DNA of 64,000 nt from Marchantia polymorpha subsp. ruderalis (Eukaryota > Streptophyta > Marchantiopsida > Marchantiales > Marchantiaceae). Positions within the stretch are counted from its first letter, which is position 1, and each line of letters opens with the position of its first letter. This document shows positions 1 to 12,936 of this stretch, in pieces. A program made the translations under genes and the position numbers. The stretch spans positions 7,899,501 through 7,963,500 of the forward strand of contig AP031355.1 of the NCBI GenBank assembly GCA_037833965.1, written 5' to 3'. A model generated the notes under the pieces. It was given only the letters and a program-made list of their open reading frames with translations. It searched no databases and was not told the origin of the DNA.

Positions 1-1800
1 TGGAGTCGAGGTGCTGTGTGTGTGTCTCTGTAAGAGACGGATGTGGATGTCGTAACTTCATTTCCTGTCGAGATTGAAATATATTTTTTTACAGTGGGAA
101 CAACAAAATGGTTCGGGCACAAAGGTTTCATCAAACCACGTTGCAGAAAGTACCTCCGATGAGCTGCTGATTGCAGGAAGGTCAGGCGGGTTGTGATGGA
201 GAGGGCATGCATCAATATTCACACGCTGTATGAAAGGACAACATTAAAATCACATTGCGCGGCCTATCTGAAACTGTTCTGTTCATTTCAGAGATCAGAC
301 TGGTGATTCGTGACGATCGTCGATTGCTACCTGAAAGTTTGTGTACCTTCCCTATATGTGGCATTATCGAGGATGAAGCATTTAAAAAGCGGTAACTATC
401 GTACCGTCTGCATTTGCTCCTTCGATCTAGTGGATCCACTGGAGTGCTAGAGCGTCTACCAAACAAGCATGAATTACATCTTCATGTCAGAACGAGATTC
501 ACGTCCGGTTTCATATTGATGAAGACACAGTAGGACGAAGTGTCGATGCCACGCTGCGTCCGGGCAGGAAGGAAAAGGTTGCGGACACGGGAACATCAGA
601 AATCTAGACATCGATTTGACGAGTGACGTGTTTCGAATTCACCTCATTTTTGGTTCTCCATAGCGAATTTCACGAGACCGCATCGAAAGGGTGGGGGGCG
701 GGGGAAAGAAGATTCGTTTGGCCTGCTTTGCCTGCGGCATGGACGCTGAATGAGGGCCATCAACGGTCCGTCAGGCGACGGAGCCAATCTGGACGGTGCT
801 ACAGAAGAGACAAAACGTGACGCCAGCCTCCGCTCTGACTTGCAGGAGCGCTTTTCTTCGCTGGATGGATAGGTCCACAGCTTTCGGACGGTTGGCGGAG
901 GACCGTCTGCCGATCCGATCCACGCCGTCGGCAACCGTCTTGGACGGGGCTTCTCTCCGGCAAGAAGATCCAAAATCCAACGGCGCGACGGGATCCTTCT
1001 TCTGTAAAGTTGCGAAATCGGGCCAAATCCAACCGCCGGTGCCCTCTGCCGGCGAGGAATCACCGGCGTCGCAGCCCCGCGCGCTGCCACGTCCCTCACA
1101 TCTCCGCCATCGCGAACCTGCGATGCGCGGCATCTCCTTGCCACCGTCGGATTTTCGCGGGACGTTTGACGGAGTTGGAAACTCGTCAAACCGCACTGTT
1201 CGGATAATTGGATCCGACCTGTCAGCTCCACTCCCGAGCAACCGTCACCGCAACTCACGCCGGTGACCTTTACTCCACACGCCGGTCCGGTTAGCTTCAG
1301 AGGACTCGAAGAGTTAGTCAATCGCCGGTCATCGCAGAGGGACATGCTGGACGCGAAAAAGTCTCTATCGGGTGGAAACTGGGAGCGGAAGTCTGCACGC
1401 TAAGCACAGGTCAGGGCGTGACCGGCTGCTAACCCGGGCATGTGTCGTGTGGGGAGTCGGAGCTAAAAGGGTGGGAGAATCGACAACTGGAAGTGGAGGG
1501 AGTTGCTGAATTAAGGAAGCCCGCGACGAGAGAGGGAAGGGGAAAGTGGCGGAGCGGTGAAGTGAGATTCCGAATTGCTTCGAGAGCAAGGAAGCGCCGC
1601 AGAAGAAGAGCAGGCAGTCGAGATGAGATAGAGAAGGGAAGGGAGGAGTGCGAGCGTGGATTGGAGTGCAGAGGGTCAGGAAGAGTGTAGAGCCCGGGGG
1701 CGAGGAAGAAGGTGGAAATTTGGTCTTGGGTGTTGGTAGTGGTGTTGGTGGTGGTGGACATAGATACTCAGAGACCCAGACTCCGACAGACTCGATTCCT
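1..1800. other. Intergenic / distal upstream region of ATG8
   Basis: I recognise no gene here. About 640-1340 is clearly GC-rich and open in several frames on both strands, but the translations are Arg/Ser/Pro-rich with no domain, which is expected of GC-rich non-coding DNA. About 1440-1720 is purine-rich (GGAAG/GAGAG runs) on the + strand. This could be promoter or 5' leader sequence of the downstream ATG8 gene; no TATA box or transcription start can be assigned by eye. Confidence 0.4.
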
Positions 1801-1807
1801 TCTTCAA

Positions 1808-1862
1808 GGATTGACTGATTGATTGAATGAATGATTGATTCGTTGATCGATTGATTTGCTTG
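1808..1862. repeat. Tetranucleotide microsatellite (TTGA/TGAT)n
   Basis: An imperfect run of TTGA, TGAT and AATGA units, visible directly, lies about 0.9 kb upstream of the ATG8 start codon. It probably falls in the promoter or leader. Confidence 0.75.
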
Positions 1863-2737
1863 CGGCCATCGACGTTCATCTCGACTCACACGCGCGAACT
1901 AAAGAAGGTATCGATTGCGGGTCTCTTGCAGCTTTTTTGTTGGTGTTGATGTCCTTGATGCTCCCCTCTCTCTTTTTCTGCTCTTGGCAAGTCGCTTTCA
2001 GAGGTAATTCGCGCAAGGCTTGATGCCATCGGGACCGCGAAACGCTCTGTAGGATTCCAGGGGTAGGGAGAATTGCAATTTGGATCGGAGTCTAGTTCAT
2101 TCATTCGAAAGAGCTGCATTTTTCGTTCCTACTTTTTGAAGACTGTCGAAACGCTGAGGAGGAGTACGCGGGATGCAGGTTTAGATCTTGGGGCGGTCGA
2201 GAGATGTCGAAGTTCTGGTAGTAACGGGGAATTGAGTCGTAATTGTTGAGAGAGAAGTGAGAGGATTGCGGAATTCGACCGGAAGCGGCCATTGCAACTT
2301 GCTCCAGTGCATCTAGACCAACCCAATCTCTGAGTATCCGCGTCTAATGTGGTGAGAGTGTGGATTCTCTATGCCCGGGGAACCTGAGCAGATTGCGATC
2401 ATCGCGTCAGAGCTTTGATTGGCAGCTCGTAGAAACAGAAGTTTGGTTGGAAGAGAAGCCCGGATTGGATAAGCCTTCCAAATCATCTTGGATTTGCACT
2501 CTGAAAGCAACCTCCCCGCCACGGGCAAGAAAGTTGGTTCAGACGAATTACGCCGGGATCATCGCATTCTCGTTTGCCCTCCTTGCGTCCTGAGCCCCGC
2601 CGACTGACACTTGCTTCCATTGCTTTGCAAACGGAGAGCAGATCTCGAGGGGCGAGACCCGCGCGCTCGGATTGGCGACATCGAAGGAAGGAAAGAGGAA
2701 AGGCTCGGAGGGGAGAGGAATCCATCCGTCGTGCAGA

Positions 2738-3130
2738 ATGGGAGAGAGCGAGTTTCAATTCAAGCAGACGACGAACCTCGAGAGCAGGCAAGCGGAGTCG
2801 GCGAGGATACTGGAGAAGTACCCCGACAGAGTGCCGGTCATAGTGAAGAGAGCGGACAAGAGCAGCATCCCCGACATCGACAAGAAGAAGTTTCTGGTGC
2901 CGGTGGATTTGGCCGTGGGGCAGTTCGTGTTCGTCATCCGCAAGAGGATGAAGCTGACGCCGGAGAAGGCGATTTTCGTCTTCGTCAAGGACGTCTTGCC
3001 TCCGACCTCGGCCATGATGGCCCAAATCTACGACGAGTACAAAGACCAGGACGGGTTTCTGTACATGACCTACAGCGGAGAGAACACCTTCGGATCCTCG
3101 CACGATGACGAGGTCGCCCTCGTTGGCTGA
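2738..3130 (+). CDS. ATG8: Autophagy-related ubiquitin-like protein ATG8
   Basis: The product has 130 residues and an intact ubiquitin-like ATG8 fold. It is the modifier that ATG4 cleaves and ATG7/ATG3 conjugate to phosphatidylethanolamine on autophagosome membranes, where it recruits cargo receptors through AIM/LIR motifs. Visible family signatures include [11 protein letters not shown] (residues 26-36), [10 protein letters not shown] (46-55), the hydrophobic-pocket region around [11 protein letters not shown] (60-70), and [11 protein letters not shown] ending at Gly119, the expected ATG4 cleavage and lipidation glycine. Eleven residues ([11 protein letters not shown]) follow and should be removed. 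I chose the Met at 2738 because it gives the usual family N-terminus; an in-frame ATG at 2672 would add 22 non-conserved residues. The coding region is uninterrupted, unlike many plant ATG8 genes, which carry several introns. The N-terminal helix ([19 protein letters not shown]) is divergent. Confidence 0.95.
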   Translation: MGESEFQFKQTTNLESRQAESARILEKYPDRVPVIVKRADKSSIPDIDKKKFLVPVDLAVGQFVFVIRKRMKLTPEKAIFVFVKDVLPPTSAMMAQIYDEYKDQDGFLYMTYSGENTFGSSHDDEVALVG

Positions 3131-3348
3131 AGCCGTCGTCCTGTATATAGCTAGTACATACACATCCGATGACCTCGATCGATGCTTCCCGAGAGCTCGC
3201 GGACCGCCCAAGGATTCGCTTCTCTTTCTCCGCTCCCTTGTACATTGTGTGTATAGATAGCCATCGATAGATAGATCGATCACCGTAGGCGCCTTAGGGT
3301 TTGGAACACGGAGGCTCAGGTCTCTCCGCTGCGACACACGACCATGTG

Positions 3349-3388
3349 AAGATGAAGATGAAGAAGAAGAAGAAGACGACGACGACGC
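3349..3388 (+). repeat. Trinucleotide run (GAA)n/(GAC)n in ATG8 3' region
   Basis: GATGAA units pass into (GAA) and then (GAC) repeats about 220 bp after the ATG8 stop codon. The run is probably in the 3' UTR. A GATA/ATCGAT-rich stretch lies just upstream at about 3250-3285. Confidence 0.75.
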
Positions 3389-4385
3389 CGAGAAAGGCCG
3401 AGGAAGGGCGAGTCCTGCGCGTTTGCCGACCGAGAATGGTGCTGCAGCGGATGGGAATTCGTAGTGAATGACATCACGAGGCGAGACGAGAGGCCGCCTG
3501 AACTTCTGTGAATCTTGTGAAAAGCCTTAGAGTAGAAAGACGAGAGGCTAGAGGTGCGAAAGTGAATCTCAGTAATTAACTTTCCTGCACGAATCAGGAA
3601 ATGAAAATGGTCGCCACCCTCCCCCTATCTTTCACCAGCAGAGCAGATCGACATCTGCTCATCTTTTCAAATTCCTCTCGGATGAGATGACTGGATAATA
3701 ATGGACAGCCGCTGCTCTGATCTCTCTGCCCAACTGTGGAAAGAGTGCGAGTAGAGAGAGCTGAGAGGTGCGAAAGAAATGTACTCGTGAAGATCTCTGT
3801 TTAGAGACGGGATTAAGTTCAATACTTTCAGGGCACTTGTGTGCGTCCGCATGTACTTATGTGTCTTATGATCTGGACTATTGCCAGTCCGCTCTCACTC
3901 AGCGGATCGGATTGCTTTGTGAGAGTTGTTTGTGCTGTCAAGCCATTGTCGCAGCAGGCCCAGAATTCTTCTCGAAGCTGCCAGTTTTGTGAAACGGACC
4001 GAGCTTCAGTACTCATCACGCTCATTTCCATTATCTGCGGTGACCGTGGTGCCCGTCCGGAGATTTCCAAGAGAATGGTAGCAGTCAGTGGATCGAGAAG
4101 ACAAGGAATGGGAGCAGGTACGAATCGAAGCCCTGTGCTCTGACAGTTTTTGTCTTTGTGGGTTGTCCGATGCCAGTCCCAAAAGCCCCTCGATATCAGG
4201 CACAAATTTCCACGCAGGTAAGTTCTAAGCATTATCTTCCCCGCTGTCAAGTGGCTTCATGAACTGAGTTCCATGTCTCTTAAGTTACTCATGCCCAGTC
4301 CTCTCTACATACGGCAAATACGGAACTTGAGAGTCCGATTGCCGTATTTCGTTTTCAAAAAGTTCCGTATTTCCAACAAAAAATT

Positions 4386-4535
4386 CTTTGTTACCTAGGT
4401 GGCTTTGCTAGAGAAACTAAGTGAATCACTCAGCTAAAACTTCGCGGTGACGGTGTGATAATATCTTTGTTGATCTAGGTGGCTTTACTAGAGTAACTAA
4501 AGGAGTTACTCAACTAAAACTTTGAGGTGACAACT
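4386..4535. repeat. Tandem duplication, about 80-bp period, two copies
   Basis: Both copies contain CTAGGTGGCTTT(G/A)CTAGAG, then a CTAA...ACTCA(G/A)CTAAAACTT core and GGTGAC. The GGCTTT anchors are at 4401 and 4481, giving a period of 80 bp. The copies have diverged by several substitutions. Confidence 0.7.
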
Positions 4536-5371
4536 GATGAGTTGAACCAGGCAAGTTCTAGTATTTTGTTTCCTTGCTTACTTCAGTAACTTTTAGCTTT
4601 GAAAACTCGAGAAATTATTCAACTAGTTCTAAAATATCAAGAAAACAGCTCTTGGTTTTTGTGAAACGAGAACATTACGAAGTCGATGTTATCGGTTTAC
4701 AAAAACATGTTCATTGATTCCAGGTATTAAGAATAGATTTCTTCAACTCATGCAGTTTTTCGGAGGGTTAGTTTGACCATTTTCGAACATTGCAACGATG
4801 CGGAGAGTGATTTTTCAGTGCTGAAATGGTAAAAGTCTATTCACAGATAAAAAATATTTCTAAAAAAGTATAAAAAAGATATCTCTAACAAGTTGCGAAT
4901 ATTCTGTATTTTGATTTGAGAATTATCCTTAGTTTGTTGAGATAGGGAACATATGGAATCCGCCCTATATAGAGAGGCCTGCTCATGCCTTATGAGGTGA
5001 ATATCATAGCTTCATTAGGTTCAGTCGAATCAATGATAGCATATGTGTCAACTGTCCGCGCTATGCAGTATCGTCTCGATGGATTGCTTCACGGGAGTGA
5101 GTAACGCTTTGATTCGGTTTATGGCGGAATTCACTTATCAATTATGGTTTCTATGTTTGTTGGAATTGAGGTGGAGTGAGTCAGTTTTTTGTATTGTCTC
5201 TTGCAGCAGTTGCTTAGGATATTTCACAATAAGCGCATGACGCTACTTCTGATTGTTGTTGAATAGCCGGAACTTGTTATCCTTCCACTCTACCCAAAGG
5301 TCTGCGCTAAGAGCAGCATCATTATTGCAGATTCCACATCGTAGTCCAAACACTTCACTTGAAATTGAAGT

Positions 5372-5436
5372 AACTCGACACAATGTTTATTGTGTCGAGT
5401 TGTCCATATTTCACAATGTGTTCATACACTTTGTGA
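5372..5436. other. Two adjacent hairpin-forming inverted repeats
   Basis: The first hairpin has perfect 13-bp arms (AACTCGACACAAT / ATTGTGTCGAGTT, 5372-5384 and 5389-5401) and a 4-nt loop. The second (TCACAATGTGT / ACACTTTGTGA, 5411-5421 and 5426-5436) has 10 of 11 pairs. They are 9 bp apart in AT-rich intergenic DNA. No function is assigned. Confidence 0.7.
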
Positions 5437-6265
5437 TAAATATTGTTACGTTGAATATACTCACATGTATACATAGTCCAATGCTCCTTGCGTTTCCATA
5501 AAGTCGCTGGAACACAATGCCGAGGTGACTGACTTTGTGATACCCTTCTCAATGTCTGCATTAAATTAGTATGGTAGGATGGTACAAAGCATATCAAACA
5601 TTAGTTCACCCCCTACACTGTGTTGGGAAAAAAGTAGATAATTTAGTATCTCTTTGCTGATTTCTTTAAAAAAAATTTCTCTACACACGACCAGGATACC
5701 AGTTGGTTGCAATAGATATTGCATCCTCCATCCTATCTATAGAAGACTATGGATGTATTTGGTCTAGTTGGATTTCCCACATATTTTATGGCTTTATCCA
5801 TTGTAATTTCTAACATGAATCTAACATGAACTAGTATTGTCATTTTAAATATAGAGCAAAGCTTAAGAAAAATTATTTGTCGCTCATTCAAAAGAGTAAT
5901 GAAAGATGTGGTTTGGATCAATCTTGCCCCAAACGATCCAATCGTAAGGAAAATCTGCCAGTAGTCTTTGTTGATATAATCTAGTGTCTTACTCAACAAA
6001 TGCTTGGTCCCCCGTGCTTTAATCTAGACATCTATTTTCCAAATACCATTCAATGTCTTCAGGTTCTTGACAAAAGTTCTAGCAGCCATAGATCCTGAGA
6101 CATTACTGAATCTCAAATGCTCATTTTCTATACTTTAGAGTGTTAAGCTTCATCATCCTATCAAGCTCACGGTCCCAATTTGATCCGTAGCTTCTCATGT
6201 TTTTAACTTGGTTGCCCTAGTCGATTTAATGAGTCCATAGAGGAAAATGTTTCCAATGACCTGTG

Positions 6266-6560
6266 TAGGGTTGGCGGCACAACCAAATTATTCGAGGCAT
6301 TCCCGTGCCCCCTTTCAAGGTCAAACGGCATGCCCCATGCCTCCAGTCACGCCCGTATCAAAATACGTATACTTGATGTATCAAAAATGTATGTATGTGA
6401 AAATAAAGCATTCTAAGAAATAAAACTACTGAAAAGTTCGGACTAATACGTATAAATATGTTCCTACATACGGACATGCCTCGTATGGAAGACTGCGAAC
6501 AAGGCATGCCCATGTGCCCTCGCATGGAGGCATGCCTTACAGGTTGTGCCTCCGACACTA
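6266..6560. mobile_element. hAT-like MITE, family copy 1
   Basis: This is a 295-bp non-coding element. The left end reads TAGGGTTGGCGGCACAACC and the reverse complement of the right end reads TAGTGTCGGAGGCACAACC, forming imperfect terminal inverted repeats. GGCATGCC-type palindromes recur inside both ends. The flanking octamers (gacctgtg / ctcttgtg) match only in part, so the target duplication is decayed. The same ends and internal palindromes recur in the element at 61426-61981, which defines a family. The TA-GGG ends suit a hAT-derived MITE; that is inferred from the ends, since no transposase is present. Confidence 0.65.
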
Positions 6561-8990
6561 CTCTTGTGTCTTAACTGTAACTTGTTACCACTACCTTTTG
6601 TACTCATATGTGAGATTTTAATTACAATTCATATAAAATTCTCCACATCTCAATTGATTTTTTGAAGTGTAGCTCTAGTTTTATTACCACATCATTTCTC
6701 AAGAATCTATCGATCAAATATGTGACTAGTAGGGAAAAAAATTGACTACAATGTAACCTCTAAACTACTTATGTGTAAAAATGTCATCTCTCAAACATAA
6801 GGTCCCAACTCAGAAGCCACTTCTAAGTATATAATTAGCTTTCACTCTTTATGACATCTACATGATTGCTAAATTACATAAAGCAACTATCACATCACAT
6901 TCAACATTACAAAGTGCCACGGACGTGAATTGTACCCACAGTTGAATTAAGCACTCTTTATTGAAGAGTAGTCTACACATATGAAGGATTTTCGAGAAGC
7001 TTTTCTCCTCCTCAAAATGGATCTTTGAAGGAGATCGGTAGTTTGTGGATTAGTCTTTCTTGCAACAAGCACATGGACCTTGCTTCCCTTCCCTACTCTT
7101 CCCTTCCATGCACTGTCGTATAACACACGAGTTCTCAACTCTGTAATATGACGTTAGAGAGAAACTTGATGAGGACTGTGCGTCGATTTCTGTTTGGATG
7201 AAGGGCGTTTCTTGAACCTTCAGCAAGTCTGAACCGAAGCTTTACATCATATCTGTAACTTTTCTCGATAGCCCGTGAATCGCACTATAGATGCATCCCT
7301 CAACCTCGGGGTTGTCGTGAAGAAATTGTAAACAGAAGTCCAGAGTGTTCTCCGAAAGACATGCAATCGCGTGCTTCATCTCGTTACGTTAACTTCTTTC
7401 CATGTTCACGGATTGAGCTTCTGAGCGTGTCCTTCGACGAAATTTCTGGTCCTAGTAACGAGGAGTAAGTGAGGCACCTTGGCCCGATGTATGACATTTG
7501 TTTGTCAAGTTTGGACCTTGCGTTAATTATGTTCTTTCGCTGTATATTCATGGCTTCTTCTACAATACGTGAGAAGCATCACCTGTACTGGCTGAAACAT
7601 CGAGGATAAGTGTAACTAACCTTCAGCAAAGATGATGGGGATTTGATTCCATGGGCAAGTCAGCTCACAGTTACAGCTATGATAGTTCAATCGTTGTAAG
7701 ACAGTTCAATTGTGCTCGAGGAGTTGAACTGATGCATGTATGGAATGTTTGTGCATGATAGCGATGCGTGTGATGGGTGGATCCTGACAGCATTATGCCA
7801 CGTGAAGCTCAAGCCTTTGTTTTCTAGTATAGCCATGCAGATCCAGATTGCCGAGATTTCCATTCCAAGATTAAATTCTCCAGGCCTGTTGAACACACAT
7901 CTGAACAATTTCGTACCTTCCCGTTCTGTTGCAGTACCGGGTAAGAAACTCGTCCCCCAGTGACGCTACTACTTCTTCTCCTCCTGTACACGATACGATG
8001 TTCAGACTTGGATCTCATAAGTTGCTCTGATTCTTCCTCTTGACTCAAACCAGGCAGCTCCTCGTGGGGCTTCAGGGTTCATTCACAGACTCTCACTCTT
8101 GAGCTTGCGTCCGCCAAAGACAACTGAGGTCGGAGCATTGTCTTGTCATGAAGATATGACGAGAAGCAAGGAGTGACAGAGCTCCTAATTCATCCTCGTC
8201 TGCAACCGAGTCAGCTTTTTCGATTTCAATTAATTAATTAATTGTTCCATTTGTTCATTTACTTGTTTTCTCTCCGCCAGCGAGTCTGAGCAGAGCGGTG
8301 TCCGAGGCTTCTCTCCTTAAACTTTGCCCCGAATTTCTGAAATCTGAGCTCTTGGCGTCTTAATCGCCGATCGGCCCGATTCATCATTGGAACGGTATGT
8401 GCATCCGCGAAAGCAAACTCTGCAACGCGTATTTCCTCTCGATAGAAATTTCAGATGTCGCCCTTTGATACAGCTCGCCATGAAGATTCAGTGTGAAGCT
8501 TCACGGGATTGTAATGATGTCGAATCATGGTTATACTCGGAACAGGAATCTGTTGTTAATGCCATAATGTCATGCTTTCCAAAGGCTAAAGCACATGATG
8601 CAAATTTGAATAGAATTCGAGCTCATCGAATTGAAATGCAATCCCACGTTAACACTTGTATCTTAACCTCATACGTGGACAAATAATAAAATAGATTCAA
8701 CGAAGTTGGAACTTCCAAGCGAACACTTTCCAATAGACCTTAGCAAGTATTTACAATAACTTTTTTTGAATTTGGATACGATGTACCGTCGGCGGGTTTA
8801 TTGGCTAAAACAAAACATGATGTATACCATCAAGCAATTTGTGCTACAATGAGGTACCATCAAGTAATTTTCTCTTCTCGTTGATTTGACTGCAAACAAC
8901 TTTGTAACAGTTTGAAAATCATCAATACCTTCACTTGCAACATTTTTTGAGATTAACATCCAAGCTTGACACATGACAACATATCAAAAT
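6561..8990. other. Intergenic region, no supported gene
   Basis: The region is AT-rich to about 7.1 kb and then of mixed composition. A 99-codon + strand frame (8387-8686) begins after a moderately GC-rich stretch, and its internal MKIQCEA recalls the start of B-box domains, but the following Cys/His spacing is absent. An (AATT)n run lies near 8229-8242. Nothing here can be called a gene with confidence. Confidence 0.4.
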
Positions 8991-9099
8991 CTAGAAGAAT
9001 CATCAACAAGATTAGATGTACGTTATATATGTGATGTTAAATGATTTGGCCAAATCTAGTAATTCAACTCAGTTAGAAGAAGATTATATGAAGTTGAAT

Positions 9100-9480
9100 A
9101 TATATATATATATATGAATAATACAGATATTCAAGTTTTTGGTTGGATTATTCTAAATTATTATGTGGATGACATTTTTATTGCAATTACAAACAAATTG
9201 GATGTTGCTCTTTTAAATTATGAGTTTATATGAAAGATCTTGATGCAACAACAATAATATTGGGAATCAAGATACAAAGATATTGAAGGATGCAAAACTA
9301 TGCTTTATTCAAGTAGAAAGTATCATGAATATGCTGAAAAGATACTTGCAAGTTTCTACATGAATCATTGCAAGGATTTGAGACAACTTTAGCCCTTCAT
9401 TTGAATTATGCAAAGTTTATTATTACTAAAACTTTGCTCAATCCTGACAGCGATAATTCAAACTTGCAAGAGGTAAAACA
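9100..9480 (+). pseudogene. Ty1/copia reverse transcriptase relic
   Basis: Conceptual translation in shifting frames gives YYVDDIFIAITN (the copia YVDD catalytic box, about 9159-9194), then MKDLDATTIILGIKIQR (the family's MKDLG...ILGI block) and later a Q..K/E.I..ML.R-like stretch. Multiple stops and frameshifts break it. The TGATATCAAATCAGATC stretch near 9630 faintly resembles the initiator-tRNA primer site that follows copia LTRs, and a short gag-like frame follows it, but no LTR pair is discernible. This is an old, non-functional insertion. Confidence 0.6.
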
Positions 9481-12400
9481 AAAAGTTGTTTGATTAATAT
9501 TAAGTGTACTATACATAAAGAGTAGGTAATGTATGATTTTTAGTAACCACTGCGTGGGAGCTTACGGTTTCATGTTCTATTTCACTCCCCGATGGGGGTT
9601 CTTTTTGTTATAAGCTCTTTGCTCTACACATGATATCAAATCAGATCTTATTTTGTAGAAAAAAGTATTTTATAATGATTGAAAGAATCAAAATTGATGA
9701 TAAATTTAATCATGTTGATGCTTTTGCCCACTTGATTGAAAAAATATACATTTAAGACATTGTGTCTTATTGTAGGTTTTGCATATGAATGGAAGCATAA
9801 TCAAATTGCAGTTATTTTATATGTATATATGATCATATCTATCTAATGTTAGCTACGACTTTATTCTCATTAATTTTAACTTACATTGTTAGATATTGTC
9901 TAGATCTTTTTGCAAGATAATCAAATAGATTATAGAGGTCATCTTTTCCAAGATATAACTCAAGTGAAAAATTATTAGTTTTAAAACTGTCTAGATAAGT
10001 TATGTCTACATTGACCATTGTTAGATAGTCAAGCTTTTTTCTCAGTATATAACACAGCTTGTCATAACTCTAAGCTACAAAACTAATACTACATTTACAG
10101 CCATCACAATTGTGGATATAAACTCGTAAATGGCAAATTAAATGAGAATTAATCTATCATTTTTCATTGATTTGGATAGAACAAATTTTAACTATATACA
10201 AAATAAAATCACTTTGTAATTTTTTTAATACTTTCAATAGATTTAAAAAATATTTTCAATATAATATGTATTTCACATAACATGCTATAAATAAAAAATT
10301 TTCATTGATAAAAATTTGCTTCACTAAATATCTTTATGAAATTTTTCTATTGCTTTGTAATTTCTTTTATTTTTTATTGAATATGATTGATTTTTTTAAA
10401 TTTCAAAATATATGCATTTGAATTTTAAATACGATATAAAAAGGATTTGTAGTTTTTTTTCTTATATAGATGCTACAAGTCAAATCCTCTAGTTCAAAAT
10501 TAAATCAAATGATATAATTTAAGCTGAATATGTGTAAAATAATATTTTTTCTAGATAAAATTAAAATTATTTTTACAAATGACATTCATAATCAATTTTT
10601 TTAATAAAATCAACTAATTTAGTTTCCATCATTCATATTTAGAAATTGAAATTTGATGAAAAATTAATAAAATCTATGGATTTTTTTTTAATCTAGAAGT
10701 TAAAGAACCATTTTTCATCTTCTCATTAAAAATATTTTAAAAATGGGTTTTCATAGTTATATTACAAAATTAGAAATAGCTATAGTATGAATATCCATGA
10801 ATACTTGATACAAAATTTTGAATGTTTTAAAAAGTATATGTATAAATATATATTTAAAATATGATATTTAATTTAAAATTTATGTATCAATATGCTATAT
10901 TCTAATTGAATCATAAATGTAATATGAATATCATGTAATATCAAACATCATCAATAAAAAAAATCATTCAAAAATTAATTTTTTTATATCAGTAAATAAA
11001 TAAAATTATAATAATTTTATGTTAATATATTTTAAGGTGCAAGAATTTTTAGAATATATCTTTAATTGAAAGTTTGAGAAGAAAATAATCAAAGATGATA
11101 TTTTTGAAAACTGATTTGTATTGAAAATGATGTATAGAATCTAGATTGATTTAGTAACTATCCTAGTATATATTCATCAAAGTATGTTAGGTTGATGTGT
11201 ATAGAAAGACTTTTCCAATAACTTTTAACCTTAGGATTTCAAACAAATATTTGAAACTGAATAATTTTTCAAATCAAGTTGAATTTGCAATATAGATTAT
11301 TTATAAATTTTGTAAGTTCAAAAAAAAAATGTGAAGTATCTTGCATGTTTCATATTGCTACATCTTTATAATTACAAGATGGGAATTTTTTGAAATTGCA
11401 TCATTCTTATACATGCAATTTTTTAACAATATTTTCAATGTCTTGTAAAGCTAAATCAATACTTTTGTTGGAAAGATGAACATTGAATTTTTATACTTTT
11501 TGGAGTTTCAATTTTGAAACATATCAATTTCACATCAATAAACTCAAATGATTTGTATAATTATTAATTTTAATTTGGGAAGTTTGACAATGAGGGCTAG
11601 CCAAAAAGATGAGAATGATAAAGTTGATCCAAGAATACATTCAAATACTTATAAATTTTTTACGCTTTGATTTGAATGTTTGGTAGTTATTTTGACTCTT
11701 GACATATCATAGATATTGCTAGTTTAGGATATCTTTTATATTTATCATTAATCATCCATCATGAAAGTCTTTGATGAAATCAGAGATGCATGGTGTATGA
11801 GCTACACACAATAATATTTCACCGTTATACATGTATCAAGAGCGTTGAATACTGCTGAAGGGTTAAATGAAAACCATGATATGTCAAGTTGATTGAAATT
11901 GGGATCGTAAAACCTCAACTACAATGAGTTTTCATTGAGGAGGTCCGGGTGTGGTTTGGGACACGAAAAATCCGTGCGTGCCTCGATCGGCAAAGTAAGG
12001 TGATATTAATGATAAGATAATGTGAGATTCCATGTATAATTTTTTGATACTTGTGGGAACTGTGTGATATCTCTTTTATGTTTGATATTTCAGTTGGAAT
12101 TGTATACGTCTGATGTTAAATCAAGAAATTTATAGTGATGTGATGTTGAGGGAATATCTTCACATATGTTTAAGTGAATGCTTCAGTACCAAACCCTATG
12201 TCAAGTTCTACGAAGCTCAAAGATGCAAATGGGAAGTTATAACCATGTGTATATGGACAAAGTTGAATTCTTGTTTTGGAAATATAACATGCTCCAAGGT
12301 GAATAACATTTGAGATAAAGATTAAGATGTATTTAAATTCAATATTGCTAAAGATGAAGAGGTATGCTCGTGTCCATCCTCATAGAAATACAAACCGTCA

Positions 12401-12900
12401 CTACAGTATACATCTATCACATACGATAGAACGTAGTATGCTGCAACAAGTGGTAACCGCTGCGGTAGTGTGGTAGCTGTGGTGGTATTCGTTTCCTGCA
12501 CTTCCTGTTGTGTTTGTTTACGTAAACCGAGTTAAATAATTTACAATTTGATATATTATTATCATATGCATTTCACACGTTCTATCCGCAGACGATAGGC
12601 TTACCAACCAAGCATTAACCTTTCTTCTCTTCTCACGGAAACCATTACACCACTACACCGATGGTATGACTGAACTGATGTTTCTGCTTCTTCACATCGC
12701 CGCAGAAAACTGACGCTGAGATGATATCTCTAGTGTCAAAAGCTTTGGATTCGAGAGGAGGCGATGGTTCGTGGTGGCCTCAATGTCTATCGTTACGCAC
12801 ACAAGGTATCAAACTCAGGTTGTCCGAACATGTTCGTGGAATATTATCACTCGGAGATCGACGCAAATCGTAGCACCAAGAATTCATCTGAGAATATGCA
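9481..12900. other. AT-rich gene desert
   Basis: Extremely AT-rich DNA with A/T homopolymer runs and no long open frame. I see no gene. The composition fits decayed transposon DNA. Base composition becomes more balanced at about 12.3-12.9 kb without a recognisable feature. Confidence 0.6.
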
Positions 12901-12936
12901 AACATGTCACTTTGTAATGGCCGTGTCTCCTCAATC

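Larger units (their letters stand above)
3390..6265. other. Intergenic region
   Basis: No gene is recognised. The region holds a tandem duplication (4386-4535), paired hairpins (5372-5436) and otherwise AT-rich DNA. Short open frames at 3.8-4.2 kb and 5.0-5.5 kb have no recognisable motif. Confidence 0.5.

Noticed and set aside
644-1345. Minus-strand open frame of 233 codons and overlapping + strand frames
   Set aside because: The region is GC-rich and open in many frames on both strands. Composition is Arg/Ser/Pro-heavy with no motif, as expected of non-coding GC-rich DNA.
8387-8686. 99-codon frame with MKIQCEA, recalling a B-box start
   Set aside because: The Cys/His spacing that defines a B-box does not follow.
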